Shown one piece after another: positions 6,822 through 15,054 of a stretch of 15,818 bases of DNA. The stretch comes from Spirochaetaceae bacterium (GTDB lineage Bacteria; Spirochaetota; Spirochaetia; SZUA-6; Fen-1364): positions 574 to 16,391 of the forward strand of contig PLNO01000127.1 in NCBI GenBank assembly GCA_003141795.1, written 5' to 3'. Each line of letters begins with the position of its first letter. Position 1 is the stretch's first letter. The position numbers and the translations under genes are program-made. Below the pieces are notes generated by a model. That model did no database searches and had not been told where the DNA came from. It saw only the letters and a list, made by a program, of their open reading frames with translations.

Positions 6822-9800
6822 TCAAGCCCGGGCAGTACGGGAAGCAGAAGGGGCGCTCCCCACGCGCCGGGCTCCGGCGTACTTCACGTAGGGGACGATC
6901 GTTTCGTTGCGATACTGGCCGGTGCCGTCGTAGGTGACGCTCACGACGGGGACCCCGGTGAGCCGCTCGATATCGCGCGCCATGGCCTCCGTGACCATTG
7001 ATGGGCAGCAGAAACCGGGGCTCGCCTGGACGAACAGCGCGAGCTCGGGGTGGGCACGGGACAGGTGGTAGATCTTCACGAGGTTCTCGAAGGATTCCCC
7101 GTCGTGCTCCATGCGCAGGCCGAAGGCCTTGATGAAAGCCTCGCTCTCCCCCTCCTCGATCGTCACCTCGGGATCGAGGAAACGCCCGAAGATCTTTCGA
7201 TACCGCGCCCCGACCGTCCTGCCCAGCGTCCACAGCGTCCTCTCCGTGATTGCCTTCAGTGGCCTGCCCAGCACGCGCAAGTGGGCGAAGTACGGCTCGG
7301 CGACGATGTCGATGAAGTCCGCGTACGGGGTGGTGATCGCCTCCCCCCCGGCGGCCTCGATCGCGCGGAGGAGATCCTGGTTCATGACCTCGTTGTCGCG
7401 CACGTACAGATCGCCGAAGACGGCGACGCGCGGCCTGCGCTCTCCCTTGCACACCACCGCGTCGAACTCGGCAGCCGCCGCCAGCATCGCCCCTTCTTTG
7501 GAGGTCGAACCTTCGAAGGCGGGAACGAGCAGAGCCATGCCCCGCGCAATGGCACGGTCCGCCGCGCCCGGTTGCACCTCGTAGGGCCGCAGCCTGCAGC
7601 CGGCGCGGCGCAGAAGGCCGGCGGCCAGATATGCCCTGTAGGTGTTGAGTGTCGCGCGGAGGGAGAACTCGAGGTGGTACATGCTACCGCTGTACACGTC
7701 GATCTGCTCCATGCCACCGCCCTCGGCCTGCATCAGGCTTTTGAGGTAGGGGGAGAACATGCCGAGGTTGCACGAGAGCCCGCTCGCAGGCAGCCACAGC
7801 GCCATCCGCGCTGGATCCAGGTCATGCCGGCGCACGTAGTCCACAGCCTCCTCGGCGATGATGGAAACAGGCAGGCACTGGCCCGTATTGTGCCGCATTG
7901 CCCTGCGGATGAGGAGCTGGTCCTCCTCCAGGAGGCGCGCATCGACGCCTTCGCGGCGCAGGTTTGCCACGAGGAGCGATCCGAGCAGGGGGTCCCAGCT
8001 CGGGTAGAGGAGGGTCCTCTCACCGAGCCGCTTCAGCGCGCGCGGGACGATCGGCAGGGTGTGCGGCCTCGGGGCATCGGGTGCCTCCTGCTGCGCGGGC
8101 CCGGCTGTCCACTGCGCCGGGCGCGGGGCATCGGGCGCAGTGACCGCCGCGGCGCGCCGCATGTGGTTGCGGAACGAGGCGACACCCGCCTCGATGCGCG
8201 TCTCATAGCCGAGCGTGGAATCGTGGTCGTCGAGCTGCAGGATGAGGTACGGCTTGCCCTCCGCGTCGAGGATGCGTTTGAAGTACTCCAGCGCGAAACT
8301 GTCAGGGGAGCACTTGAACGAGGTGATGTAGACGGGGTAGATGCCAGGGGTATCGGCCACGACGCAGGCGACCTCGAGGATTCTCGCCGCGTTCAGCCAA
8401 TGCACCGAATCCAGGAGAGGCCTGATCCGCCGCACCGCGCTACGCTCGAAGGGGACCATGTCCTGGAAGAATGTGGGAACGCCCAGAGTGCCGAACATCT
8501 CGGGGATGCCCTTGCTCATCTCCGGGGAGAGCACATTGTAGGCCCTGCCGAGGAGAACGACGCACGGCCCGGTGCTGCCGGCGACCGTTTCACTGAACCG
8601 GTGCTGCAGGCGCTCGATTCCCTTCTCGAACCTGGCGGTGGCCTGAAGGAAGGCACGCCGTACCTCCCCGTGGGAGAGGCTCGTGAAACCGGCACGAACG
8701 AGCTCGGCGTGCAGCTCGCGGGTCGTGCGCTCCCCGTCCCTGGTCCAGCTCGTCTTCGGCATGAGGCAGCGGGAGCGCAGGTCGGGGGAGAGGCTTCCGC
8801 TGACGAGCGCCCCGCTGAACTGCGTGTAGTAGCAGTGCACGAGCGGCGCCCTGCCTTCCGGCCTCCCCTCCTCGAGGAGGATCGGAAGGAAGATCCAGTC
8901 CGCCCGGGTACTGAGCTCCTTGACGTGGCCGTGCAACGCTGCCAGCGGGGCGCAGAACTCCGCGCCCTGGATTTCCCGCCCCTTCTCGATCGCACCGGAG
9001 AGCCCTTCGGTGGTCACCGTGCGGATGCCCAGACGGGAGAAGAAGCTCTTCCACAGGGGAAGCTGGCCGTACAACCCGAGTGCCGCCGGAATGCCGACGA
9101 GGGGCCCTTTCCGCGTCGTCGGGTCTGCAGGGCCCGGCTCCACGCCGAAAGCCTTCCTCCGTTCCTTCGCGAGATCGAACCCCGAGCGGTTGCTCTGGAC
9201 GAAATGCGCGACGTCGTAGTCCCTGCCGCAGAGCATGCCGTAGGCGGCCGAGTGCCCCGCTTCCTCGGCGTTACGCAGCCTGCAGTGATTGCCGCAGAGA
9301 CCGCAGATCTCCGTACGTACGGGGACGTCGTCGCGGAGCGCGGCGCATCCGACGAAACGCGACTCTCCGCAGCCCTGGTCGGCGAGCAGGAGAGCCGCGC
9401 CGAGGGCTCCCGTGAGGTGGCAGAAACGGGAAACGAGGATCGGCTTGCCCAGACCCTGACGGAACGCCTCCACGAGCGCCCTGTTGCGCGCGGTGGCGCC
9501 CTGGAAAGCGATGCAGGTGCCAATGGCCGCCCCGCGCGCGACCTTCTGCAGATAGTTCTCCCGCACGCTGAAGAGGACGGCGGCGAGGATCTCTTCCGTT
9601 GAAAAGCCTTGGGCGAGAAAGGTGTTGATGTCCCGTTCCATGAACACGGCGCAGCGGTCGCTGGACAGCGGGGCGCGCACGCCGCGCACCCGCCGCTCGT
9701 AGTCGGAGAGGCTGCATCCGAGCCGTTCCGCCTGCTCTTCGACGAAGCTGCCTGTTCCCGCGGCGCATACGGTGTTCATATGGGAGAAGGTGACGACGCC

Positions 9801-11126
9801 GTCGCGCATCGTCGTGAACTTCGCGTCCTGCCCTCCGATCTCGATGATCGTGTCGACGCGCGGGTCGAGCTGGTAGGCCGCGCGGGCATGCGCTGAAATC
9901 TCATCCACGACGAGATCGGCGTTCACCACCGATCCGACGAGCTTTCTCCCCGCGCCGGTGGCCGCGACACCGAGGTAGCGGAACGTGGTGCCGGTGCGGA
10001 CCGCGACATCCCCGATGGCCTCGCAGAGGGCCTGGACGGCGGGGATCGGGGACCCGAGGGTGCGTGCATAGAACCCGGCGATCGGCTCCCCGCAGCGGTC
10101 CGTGACGATGGCCTTCGTCGAGGTGGACCCGATATCGATGCCCATGAGAACTTCATACAGGCCGTTGATCCGGGGTCGGTAGAGCTCCACCTCGACGGGG
10201 TGGACGGAGGAGAACTTTCCGCTGTTGAAGATGCGCGCCTCCCCTCCTTCCGCTGTCTCAGGTTCCGGCAGGTCGAGCGGCCCGTAGAAGTAGTGTCGGC
10301 TCTCAGACAGCCCGGGGAGGACCGCGTCGGGGTCGAGCGCGAACGGCGCCGTGAATCCCCCCGCCTCGATGCGGCAGAGCGCGGCGCCCACCGCGCCGAA
10401 GACGGGCGCGTCGACATGGGTGAGGAGCGGCGTCCCGATGATCTCGCCGAGATGCCGTACGACCGCCCTGTTCAGGGACACCCCGCCGACACAGACCACC
10501 GGTGCTGCCGGTTTATCCCCGCCCAGGAGCGTATCGGCTATGTTCTGCGCCAGCCCGCGGCAGAGCCCGTCGCAGATCTCTTCCAGCGAGTATCCCTCCT
10601 GCTGCGCGTGCACGAGGTCCGTGCGCGCGAAGACGGCGCAGCGCGTGGAGATCCTCGCTGGGGACCCCGTGCTGGCCATTGCGCGGTCGACGAGCTCCGT
10701 GATGTCCGAGAGCCCCAGCCTCCGCGCCTGCTGATCGAGAAAGCTCCCTGTCCCCGCGGCGCAGTAAGTGTTCGTCCGGGCACCGCGGTAGTCACCCGCC
10801 TCGTCGAAGCGGATGAGGCTGAACCGCTCTCCGCCGATGGAGATGATCGAGCGTGCACGGGGGAAGAATCGTCGGCATGCCGTGATGAGGGAGACCTGGG
10901 CATCGAAGGGCTGCGCTTTGGGGAGCAGGGGGAGAGCCGAATTGGTGCACCCGATCCCCTGCAGCTCTACGGGGCCGAGCGAGCGAATGAGCTCGGCGAG
11001 GGATTCCCTTACCTTGCCCCTGTGGAACCTGTAATCCAGGGCAACGACGCTGCCAGCGGGTGAAAGGAGTGCCGCTCCGATGGAGACGGAGCCGACGTCG
11101 ACTCCGAGGATCCCAGGGCTGGGCAT
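6822..11126 (-). CDS. Giant fused activase/dehydratase-like Fe-S protein
   Basis: This cytoplasmic 1434-residue protein belongs to the 2-hydroxyacyl-CoA dehydratase activase / benzoyl-CoA reductase (BcrAD/BadFG, HgdC) world. Such proteins use ATP hydrolysis to push an electron from a [4Fe-4S] cluster to a partner. Order of parts: ATPase domain 1 (about 5-255; GVDVGSVSIG, Cys122 in CAAGTGSF, Cys163 in TRCAVF); ATPase domain 2 (about 327-585; GIDIGSTSTK, IGGQDAK 430-436, Cys454, Cys492); Cys-rich linker (Cys608, 611, 615, 633); a DUF2229/COG3580-like domain (about 674-990) with Cys725, 765 and 939; a Pro/Ala linker (about 993-1025); and a COG3581-like domain (about 1035-1420) with Cys1084, 1119 and 1373-1374. 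Domain 1 has IGGERFS in place of IGGQDAK. The ATG at 11126 has no Shine-Dalgarno sequence. No separate dehydratase subunit genes are nearby. Family is secure; the electron acceptor and substrate are unknown. Confidence 0.92.
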   Translation of the reverse strand: MPSPGILGVDVGSVSIGAALLSPAGSVVALDYRFHRGKVRESLAELIRSLGPVELQGIGCTNSALPLLPKAQPFDAQVSLITACRRFFPRARSIISIGGERFSLIRFDEAGDYRGARTNTYCAAGTGSFLDQQARRLGLSDITELVDRAMASTGSPARISTRCAVFARTDLVHAQQEGYSLEEICDGLCRGLAQNIADTLLGGDKPAAPVVCVGGVSLNRAVVRHLGEIIGTPLLTHVDAPVFGAVGAALCRIEAGGFTAPFALDPDAVLPGLSESRHYFYGPLDLPEPETAEGGEARIFNSGKFSSVHPVEVELYRPRINGLYEVLMGIDIGSTSTKAIVTDRCGEPIAGFYARTLGSPIPAVQALCEAIGDVAVRTGTTFRYLGVAATGAGRKLVGSVVNADLVVDEISAHARAAYQLDPRVDTIIEIGGQDAKFTTMRDGVVTFSHMNTVCAAGTGSFVEEQAERLGCSLSDYERRVRGVRAPLSSDRCAVFMERDINTFLAQGFSTEEILAAVLFSVRENYLQKVARGAAIGTCIAFQGATARNRALVEAFRQGLGKPILVSRFCHLTGALGAALLLADQGCGESRFVGCAALRDDVPVRTEICGLCGNHCRLRNAEEAGHSAAYGMLCGRDYDVAHFVQSNRSGFDLAKERRKAFGVEPGPADPTTRKGPLVGIPAALGLYGQLPLWKSFFSRLGIRTVTTEGLSGAIEKGREIQGAEFCAPLAALHGHVKELSTRADWIFLPILLEEGRPEGRAPLVHCYYTQFSGALVSGSLSPDLRSRCLMPKTSWTRDGERTTRELHAELVRAGFTSLSHGEVRRAFLQATARFEKGIERLQHRFSETVAGSTGPCVVLLGRAYNVLSPEMSKGIPEMFGTLGVPTFFQDMVPFERSAVRRIRPLLDSVHWLNAARILEVACVVADTPGIYPVYITSFKCSPDSFALEYFKRILDAEGKPYLILQLDDHDSTLGYETRIEAGVASFRNHMRRAAAVTAPDAPRPAQWTAGPAQQEAPDAPRPHTLPIVPRALKRLGERTLLYPSWDPLLGSLLVANLRREGVDARLLEEDQLLIRRAMRHNTGQCLPVSIIAEEAVDYVRRHDLDPARMALWLPASGLSCNLGMFSPYLKSLMQAEGGGMEQIDVYSGSMYHLEFSLRATLNTYRAYLAAGLLRRAGCRLRPYEVQPGAADRAIARGMALLVPAFEGSTSKEGAMLAAAAEFDAVVCKGERRPRVAVFGDLYVRDNEVMNQDLLRAIEAAGGEAITTPYADFIDIVAEPYFAHLRVLGRPLKAITERTLWTLGRTVGARYRKIFGRFLDPEVTIEEGESEAFIKAFGLRMEHDGESFENLVKIYHLSRAHPELALFVQASPGFCCPSMVTEAMARDIERLTGVPVVSVTYDGTGQYRNETIVPYVKYAGARRVGSAPSASRTARA

Positions 11127-11132
11127 AGGCTG

Positions 11133-11161
11133 TCTTAGTACAACGGACGTCAGAGAGTCAA
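11133..11161 (-). promoter_or_regulatory. Candidate promoter of the activase gene
   Basis: On the minus strand, TTGACT (11156-11161) is followed after 17 bases by CTAAGA (11133-11138). The -35 is good and the -10 is poor. The implied RNA start coincides with the ATG at 11126, consistent with the missing Shine-Dalgarno sequence. Confidence 0.3.
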
Positions 11162-11166
11162 GTGCC

Positions 11167-11190
11167 CCCGGCGGGTTTCTTCCCGCCGGG
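11167..11190. terminator. Perfect 9-bp hairpin, possible rubrerythrin terminator
   Basis: CCCGGCGGG (11167-11175), loop TTTCTT, and CCCGCCGGG (11182-11190) form a very stable stem 20 bases past the rubrerythrin stop. In the direction of rubrerythrin transcription no T run follows; on the plus strand CCTTTTC follows. It may act as a terminator or mRNA end stabiliser between rubrerythrin and the activase promoter. Confidence 0.45.
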
Positions 11191-11210
11191 CCTTTTCAAT
11201 GCTCAGGAGC

Positions 11211-11789
11211 TCAATAGTTTTCCGCGAGCACCTCGTAGAATGACTGCGGATGGCGGCATGCGGGACAGACCTGGGGAGGCTCGGTGCCTTCCACCACGTA
11301 GCCGCAGTTGATGCAATGCCATTTCACGGCGGTCTTCCGTTTGAAAACCTCCCCGTTGGCGACATTCGCGGTGAGCTTGTTGTAGCGCTCCTCGTGGAAC
11401 TTCTCCACCTTCGTGATCTGCTCGAAGGAGCGGGCCACGTCGGGATACCCCTCGTCGCGTGCCACTTTGGCGAAATCAGGGTAGAGGGTCGTCCATTCCA
11501 TCTTTTCCCCCGCCGCGGCTGCCTGGAGGTTCGCTTTGGTATCCTTCACAGCCCCCGCCGGGTATGACGCGGTGATCTCGAGATCCCCCCCCTCGAGGTG
11601 GGAGAAAAACACCTTCGCGTGCTCTTTCTCGTTGTCGGCGGTCTCCTGGAAGATGTTCGCGATCTGCTCGAACCCTTCCTTGCGCGCAACGCTGGAAAAG
11701 TAGGTGTACCTGTTGCGTGCCTGTGACTCGCCGGCGAAGGCCTTGAGCAGATTCTGCTCGGATTTCGAGCCCTTGATCGATTTCGCCAT
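11211..11789 (-). CDS. rbr: Rubrerythrin
   Basis: This is a cytoplasmic non-heme iron peroxidase that reduces hydrogen peroxide in anaerobes. At 192 residues it has the classic two-part build. An N-terminal ferritin-like four-helix diiron domain carries Glu21, Glu54 and His57 (ExxH), Glu95, Glu98, and Glu129 with His132 (ExxH). A C-terminal rubredoxin domain carries Cys159, 162, 175 and 178 (CINC and CPAC). All expected ligands are present, so it should be active. The ATG at 11789 has an ideal AGGAGG (11796-11801 on the minus strand) 6 bases upstream. It has its own promoter and is divergent from ppdK. No PerR-type box was recognised. The role next to an Fe-S rich, oxygen-sensitive activase fits oxidative stress protection. 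Confidence 0.97.
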   Translation of the reverse strand: MAKSIKGSKSEQNLLKAFAGESQARNRYTYFSSVARKEGFEQIANIFQETADNEKEHAKVFFSHLEGGDLEITASYPAGAVKDTKANLQAAAAGEKMEWTTLYPDFAKVARDEGYPDVARSFEQITKVEKFHEERYNKLTANVANGEVFKRKTAVKWHCINCGYVVEGTEPPQVCPACRHPQSFYEVLAENY

Positions 11790-11812
11790 GGGTTTCCTCC
11801 TGGGATTACCTG

Positions 11813-11841
11813 ACTATGACGCGCCGGGATACTGATGTCAA
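11813..11841 (-). promoter_or_regulatory. Promoter of rubrerythrin
   Basis: Reading the minus strand, a perfect TTGACA (11836-11841) is followed after exactly 17 bases by CATAGT (11813-11818), four of six matches to TATAAT. The RNA start would be near 11806, giving a short leader of about 17 bases that holds the AGGAGG site. Confidence 0.6.
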
Positions 11842-11960
11842 TGGAAGTGTCTGGCACCGACCGACGCCTTCGACCTTGACGCTCGAGCGCTTACGGGGTA
11901 TTCCTTGAGACGACAGAGGCTCCGAAACAGCAGTATATTTCCACAATAATCCACGAGGAA

Positions 11961-11967
11961 AGAGGAG
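11961..11967 (+). promoter_or_regulatory. Ribosome binding site of ppdK
   Basis: AGAGGAG ends 8 bases before the ATG at 11976. No convincing -35/-10 pair was found upstream. A TATATT at 11934-11939 is -10-like, but TTGAGA at 11905-11910 is 23 bases away, too far. Confidence 0.65.
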
Positions 11968-11975
11968 ATAATCGC

Positions 11976-14909
11976 ATGAGCGCGGCTAAGTATGTCTATT
12001 TGTTCGGCGGCGGCAAGGCGGACGGAAACGAGAAGATGAAGAACCTTCTCGGCGGCAAGGGAGCCAACCTTGCAGAGATGTGCCTTCTCGGAATTCCCGT
12101 ACCCGCTGGCTTCACCGTAACGACGGAATGCTGCACGGCCTACTACGCCAATAACTGCAAGCTGCCCGCGGAGCTGACCGGCCAGGTCGTCTCGGCGCTT
12201 GCGAAGACCGAAGCCGTCATGGGCATGAAGTATGGAAATCCCGACAACCCCCTGCTCGTTTCCTGTCGTTCCGGCGCGCGCAAGTCCATGCCGGGCATGA
12301 TGGACACGGTTCTCAATGTCGGCCTTTCCCCCGCCACGATCCCCGGCATGATCAAGAAGACGAACAATCCCCGTTTCGTGTGGGACTCCTATCGCCGCTT
12401 GATCATGATGTACGCCGACGTCGTCATGGAAAAGGCCGAGGGGATGGAGCCGGTGGAAGGCAAGGGCATCCGCAAGATCATGGATGAAACCCTTGACCAG
12501 TTCAAGCACTCCCGTGGCGCCAAGTCGGACACGGAGCTCAAAGCCGACGATCTGAAGCTTCTCGCGGAAGATTTCAAAAAGCTCGTGCTGAAGCACCTCG
12601 GAAAGCCCTTCCCCGACGACCCCATGGCACAGTTGTGGGGCGGTATCGCGGCAGTGTTCAAGAGCTGGAACGGCAAGAAGGCGGTCTCGTATCGCCGCAT
12701 CGAGGGGATCCCCGACGAATGGGGAACCGCTGTGACCGTTCAGGCCATGGTTTTCGGGAACATGGGTGACACATCCGCTACCGGGGTCGCATTCACGCGC
12801 GACCCAGCGACGGGTGACAACAAGTTCTACGGCGAATGGCTCGTCAACGCCCAGGGCGAGGACGTCGTCGCCGGTATCCGCACCCCGAGCCCCATCAACG
12901 ACGCGACAAAGAACGAGCAGAACAAGCACCTGCACAGCATGCAGGAGGCCATGCCCTCGACCTACAAGGCTCTGGACACCATCCGCACCAAGCTTGAAAA
13001 GAACTTCAGCGACATGCTCGACATCGAGTTCACGATCCAGGAAGGCAAGCTCTGGATGCTCCAGTGCCGCGTCGGCAAGAGGACAGGCACCGCGGCCCTG
13101 AACATGGCGATGGACATGCTCTCCGAAAAGCTGATCAATGAGAAGACCGCGGTTCAGCGCCTGGATCCGAAGCAGCTCGACGAGCTGCTGCACCCCATCA
13201 TCGATCCGAAGGCCGAGAAAGACGCCACGCCCATCGTGAAGGGTCTTCCGGCCGGCCCCGGTGCCGCATCAGGCAAGCTCGTGTTCACCGCTGAAGAAGC
13301 GGTGGCTTCCGCCAAGGCGGGAACTCCCTGCATCCTCCTGCGCGAAGAGACCAACCCCGAGGACGTGGAAGGCATGCGTGCGGCGGTGGGCATCCTCACG
13401 GCGCGCGGCGGCATGACCTCACACGCGGCCCTCGTTGCCCGCGGCTGGGGCAAGTGCTGCATCGTCGGCGCTGGCGCTCTTCACGTCGATGCGTCAACGA
13501 GGACGGCTCGCATCGCCGGATCCGACGTGGTGCTGAAGGCCGGAGACGTGGTGACCCTGAACGGGACTCGCGGGCACGCATATCTCGGCGCCCTCCCCAT
13601 GGTTTCCGCCACGGAAAATCCGCGATTCCAGAAGTTCATGACCATGGCGGACAAGTTCCGCACCATGGGCGTGCGCGCGAACGTGGAAACACCGCAGGAC
13701 GCGAAAGTGGCGCGTGGATTCGGCGCCGAAGGCGTGGGCCTGTTCCGATTCGAGCACATGTTCTACGGCGTGGGCTCCGATCGGCCGTTGTTCCTCCTCC
13801 GCCGCATGATCGTATCCAAGACCGAGGCGGAACGCCGCAAGGCCCTGGAGGAGATGTTCCCGTTCATGAAAGACGACGTGAAGAAGACCCTGGACGTCAT
13901 GGACGGCCTGCCGGTCACCTTCCGCTTCCTGGATCCCCCTTTGCACGAGTTCGTGCCCAATCGGCCCGAAGAACGCCAGCGTCTGGCTTCGGACCTCGGG
14001 ATCTCTCTCGATGAGTTCAACAAGAGGGCGGACGCGTTGCACGAGTCCAACCCCATGATGGGACACCGCGGCGTTCGTCTGGGCATCTCGTATCCCGAGA
14101 TGACCGAAGTCCAGACTCAAGCAATCCTCGAGGCGGCCGCGGAGCTGATCCAGGCGGGCAAGAATGCGAAGCCTGAGATCATGATCCCCGTCACTTCGGC
14201 GAAAACCGAGGTCGAGGACCAGAAGAAGCTCATCGAAAAGGTCTACGAGAAGGTGATCGCGAAGTTCAAGCTTCCCAAGGCCAAGCTCGCGCTGATCGTG
14301 GGCACGATGATCGAGATTCCGCGCGCCTGCGTCACCGCGGACAAGTTCGCCAGCGTGTGCGAGTTCTTCTCTTTCGGAACCAACGACCTGACCCAGATGG
14401 GCTTCGGATTCTCCCGAGACGACATCGGAAGCTTCCTGCCCCACTATCTGGACAAGAAGATCCTCCCGGCCGATCCGTTCCAGACCATAGACCAGGAAGG
14501 GGTCGGGGAGCTGATCAAGATGGGCATCAACAAGGGCCGCTCGGTGAAGCCTCATCTGAAGATCGGCATCTGCGGTGAGCACGGCGGAGACCCCGAATCG
14601 GTGAAGTTCTGTCACCGGGTCGGCATGAGCTACGTTTCCTGCTCCCCGTACCGCGTACCGCTGGCACGGCTTGCCGCGGCCCAGGCCGCGATCGTGGAAA
14701 GCGAAACGCCCAAGGCGTCGGCCAAGCCCGTGCCGAAGAAGACGCCCGCTGCCAAAAAGCCGGCCGCCAAGAAGGTAGCGAAGCCGGCCGCGAAAAAGAC
14801 GGTCGTCAAGAAGGCGGCAAAGAGGCCTGTGGCGAAGAAACCTGCAGCAAAGAAAGCCCCGGCGAAGAAAGCCGTCAAGAAAGCAGTCGCGAAGGGCAAG
14901 AAGAAGTAG
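11976..14909 (+). CDS. ppdK: Pyruvate phosphate dikinase with histone-H1-like tail
   Basis: This cytoplasmic enzyme interconverts pyruvate + ATP + phosphate and PEP + AMP + pyrophosphate. It serves gluconeogenesis or pyrophosphate-based glycolysis. The N-terminal ATP-grasp domain begins with GGKGANLAEM and PVPAGFTVTTE. The swivelling phosphohistidine domain has GGMTSHAA with His483. The C-terminal PEP/pyruvate barrel ends with GICGEHGG (catalytic Cys866) and SCSPYRVPLARLAAAQAA. The normal enzyme ends near residue 909, matching the usual 870-900. Residues 910-977 are an added tail of 68 residues with 26 Lys, 19 Ala, 9 Pro and one Glu. It includes three PAAKK blocks (929-933, 937-941, 956-960), like the tail of histone H1 or bacterial HU-like proteins. 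The tail is in frame and uses varied synonymous codons. The core enzyme looks fully active. The tail's role is not known. Confidence 0.96.
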   Translation: MSAAKYVYLFGGGKADGNEKMKNLLGGKGANLAEMCLLGIPVPAGFTVTTECCTAYYANNCKLPAELTGQVVSALAKTEAVMGMKYGNPDNPLLVSCRSGARKSMPGMMDTVLNVGLSPATIPGMIKKTNNPRFVWDSYRRLIMMYADVVMEKAEGMEPVEGKGIRKIMDETLDQFKHSRGAKSDTELKADDLKLLAEDFKKLVLKHLGKPFPDDPMAQLWGGIAAVFKSWNGKKAVSYRRIEGIPDEWGTAVTVQAMVFGNMGDTSATGVAFTRDPATGDNKFYGEWLVNAQGEDVVAGIRTPSPINDATKNEQNKHLHSMQEAMPSTYKALDTIRTKLEKNFSDMLDIEFTIQEGKLWMLQCRVGKRTGTAALNMAMDMLSEKLINEKTAVQRLDPKQLDELLHPIIDPKAEKDATPIVKGLPAGPGAASGKLVFTAEEAVASAKAGTPCILLREETNPEDVEGMRAAVGILTARGGMTSHAALVARGWGKCCIVGAGALHVDASTRTARIAGSDVVLKAGDVVTLNGTRGHAYLGALPMVSATENPRFQKFMTMADKFRTMGVRANVETPQDAKVARGFGAEGVGLFRFEHMFYGVGSDRPLFLLRRMIVSKTEAERRKALEEMFPFMKDDVKKTLDVMDGLPVTFRFLDPPLHEFVPNRPEERQRLASDLGISLDEFNKRADALHESNPMMGHRGVRLGISYPEMTEVQTQAILEAAAELIQAGKNAKPEIMIPVTSAKTEVEDQKKLIEKVYEKVIAKFKLPKAKLALIVGTMIEIPRACVTADKFASVCEFFSFGTNDLTQMGFGFSRDDIGSFLPHYLDKKILPADPFQTIDQEGVGELIKMGINKGRSVKPHLKIGICGEHGGDPESVKFCHRVGMSYVSCSPYRVPLARLAAAQAAIVESETPKASAKPVPKKTPAAKKPAAKKVAKPAAKKTVVKKAAKRPVAKKPAAKKAPAKKAVKKAVAKGKKK

Positions 14910-14927
14910 CGTTCTCGGACACTGTGC

Positions 14928-14963
14928 GCCCCGTCCTCCCGAAGGAGGACGGGGCTTTTTTTT
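14928..14963 (+). terminator. Strong rho-independent terminator after ppdK
   Basis: A perfect 12-bp stem (14928-14939 with 14944-14955) closes a CGAA loop and is followed by eight T residues (14956-14963). It lies 19 bases past the ppdK stop. Confidence 0.95.
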
Positions 14964-15011
14964 GCCGCGCTCGGGCACGGATGCTTCACCCCGGCGCGTA
15001 CCGCGCATTTC

Positions 15012-15040
15012 TTTACCTCGACGTAGCACCGTGTTATAGT
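15012..15040 (+). promoter_or_regulatory. Promoter of the prenyltransferase gene
   Basis: TTTACC (15012-15017), a gap of 17 bases, then TATAGT (15035-15040, five of six). RNA would start near 15047, leaving a leader of about 8 bases before the TTG at 15055. The GGGGG at 15046-15050 is the only ribosome-site-like run. Confidence 0.55.
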
Positions 15041-15054
15041 GCCGCGGGGGACTA

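Noticed and set aside
8070..8140. Short direct repeat (GGGGCATCGGG) in the activase gene
   Set aside because: It encodes the Pro/Ala linker, where APDAPRP occurs twice; low-complexity linker sequence explains it.
7050..9602. 850-codon open frame on the plus strand
   Set aside because: It lies opposite the activase gene, whose family motifs are unmistakable; the translation is His/Arg/Glu-rich with no domain pattern.
11905..11939. ppdK promoter from TTGAGA and TATATT
   Set aside because: The gap of 23 bases is too long for sigma-70 recognition, and no better pair was found.
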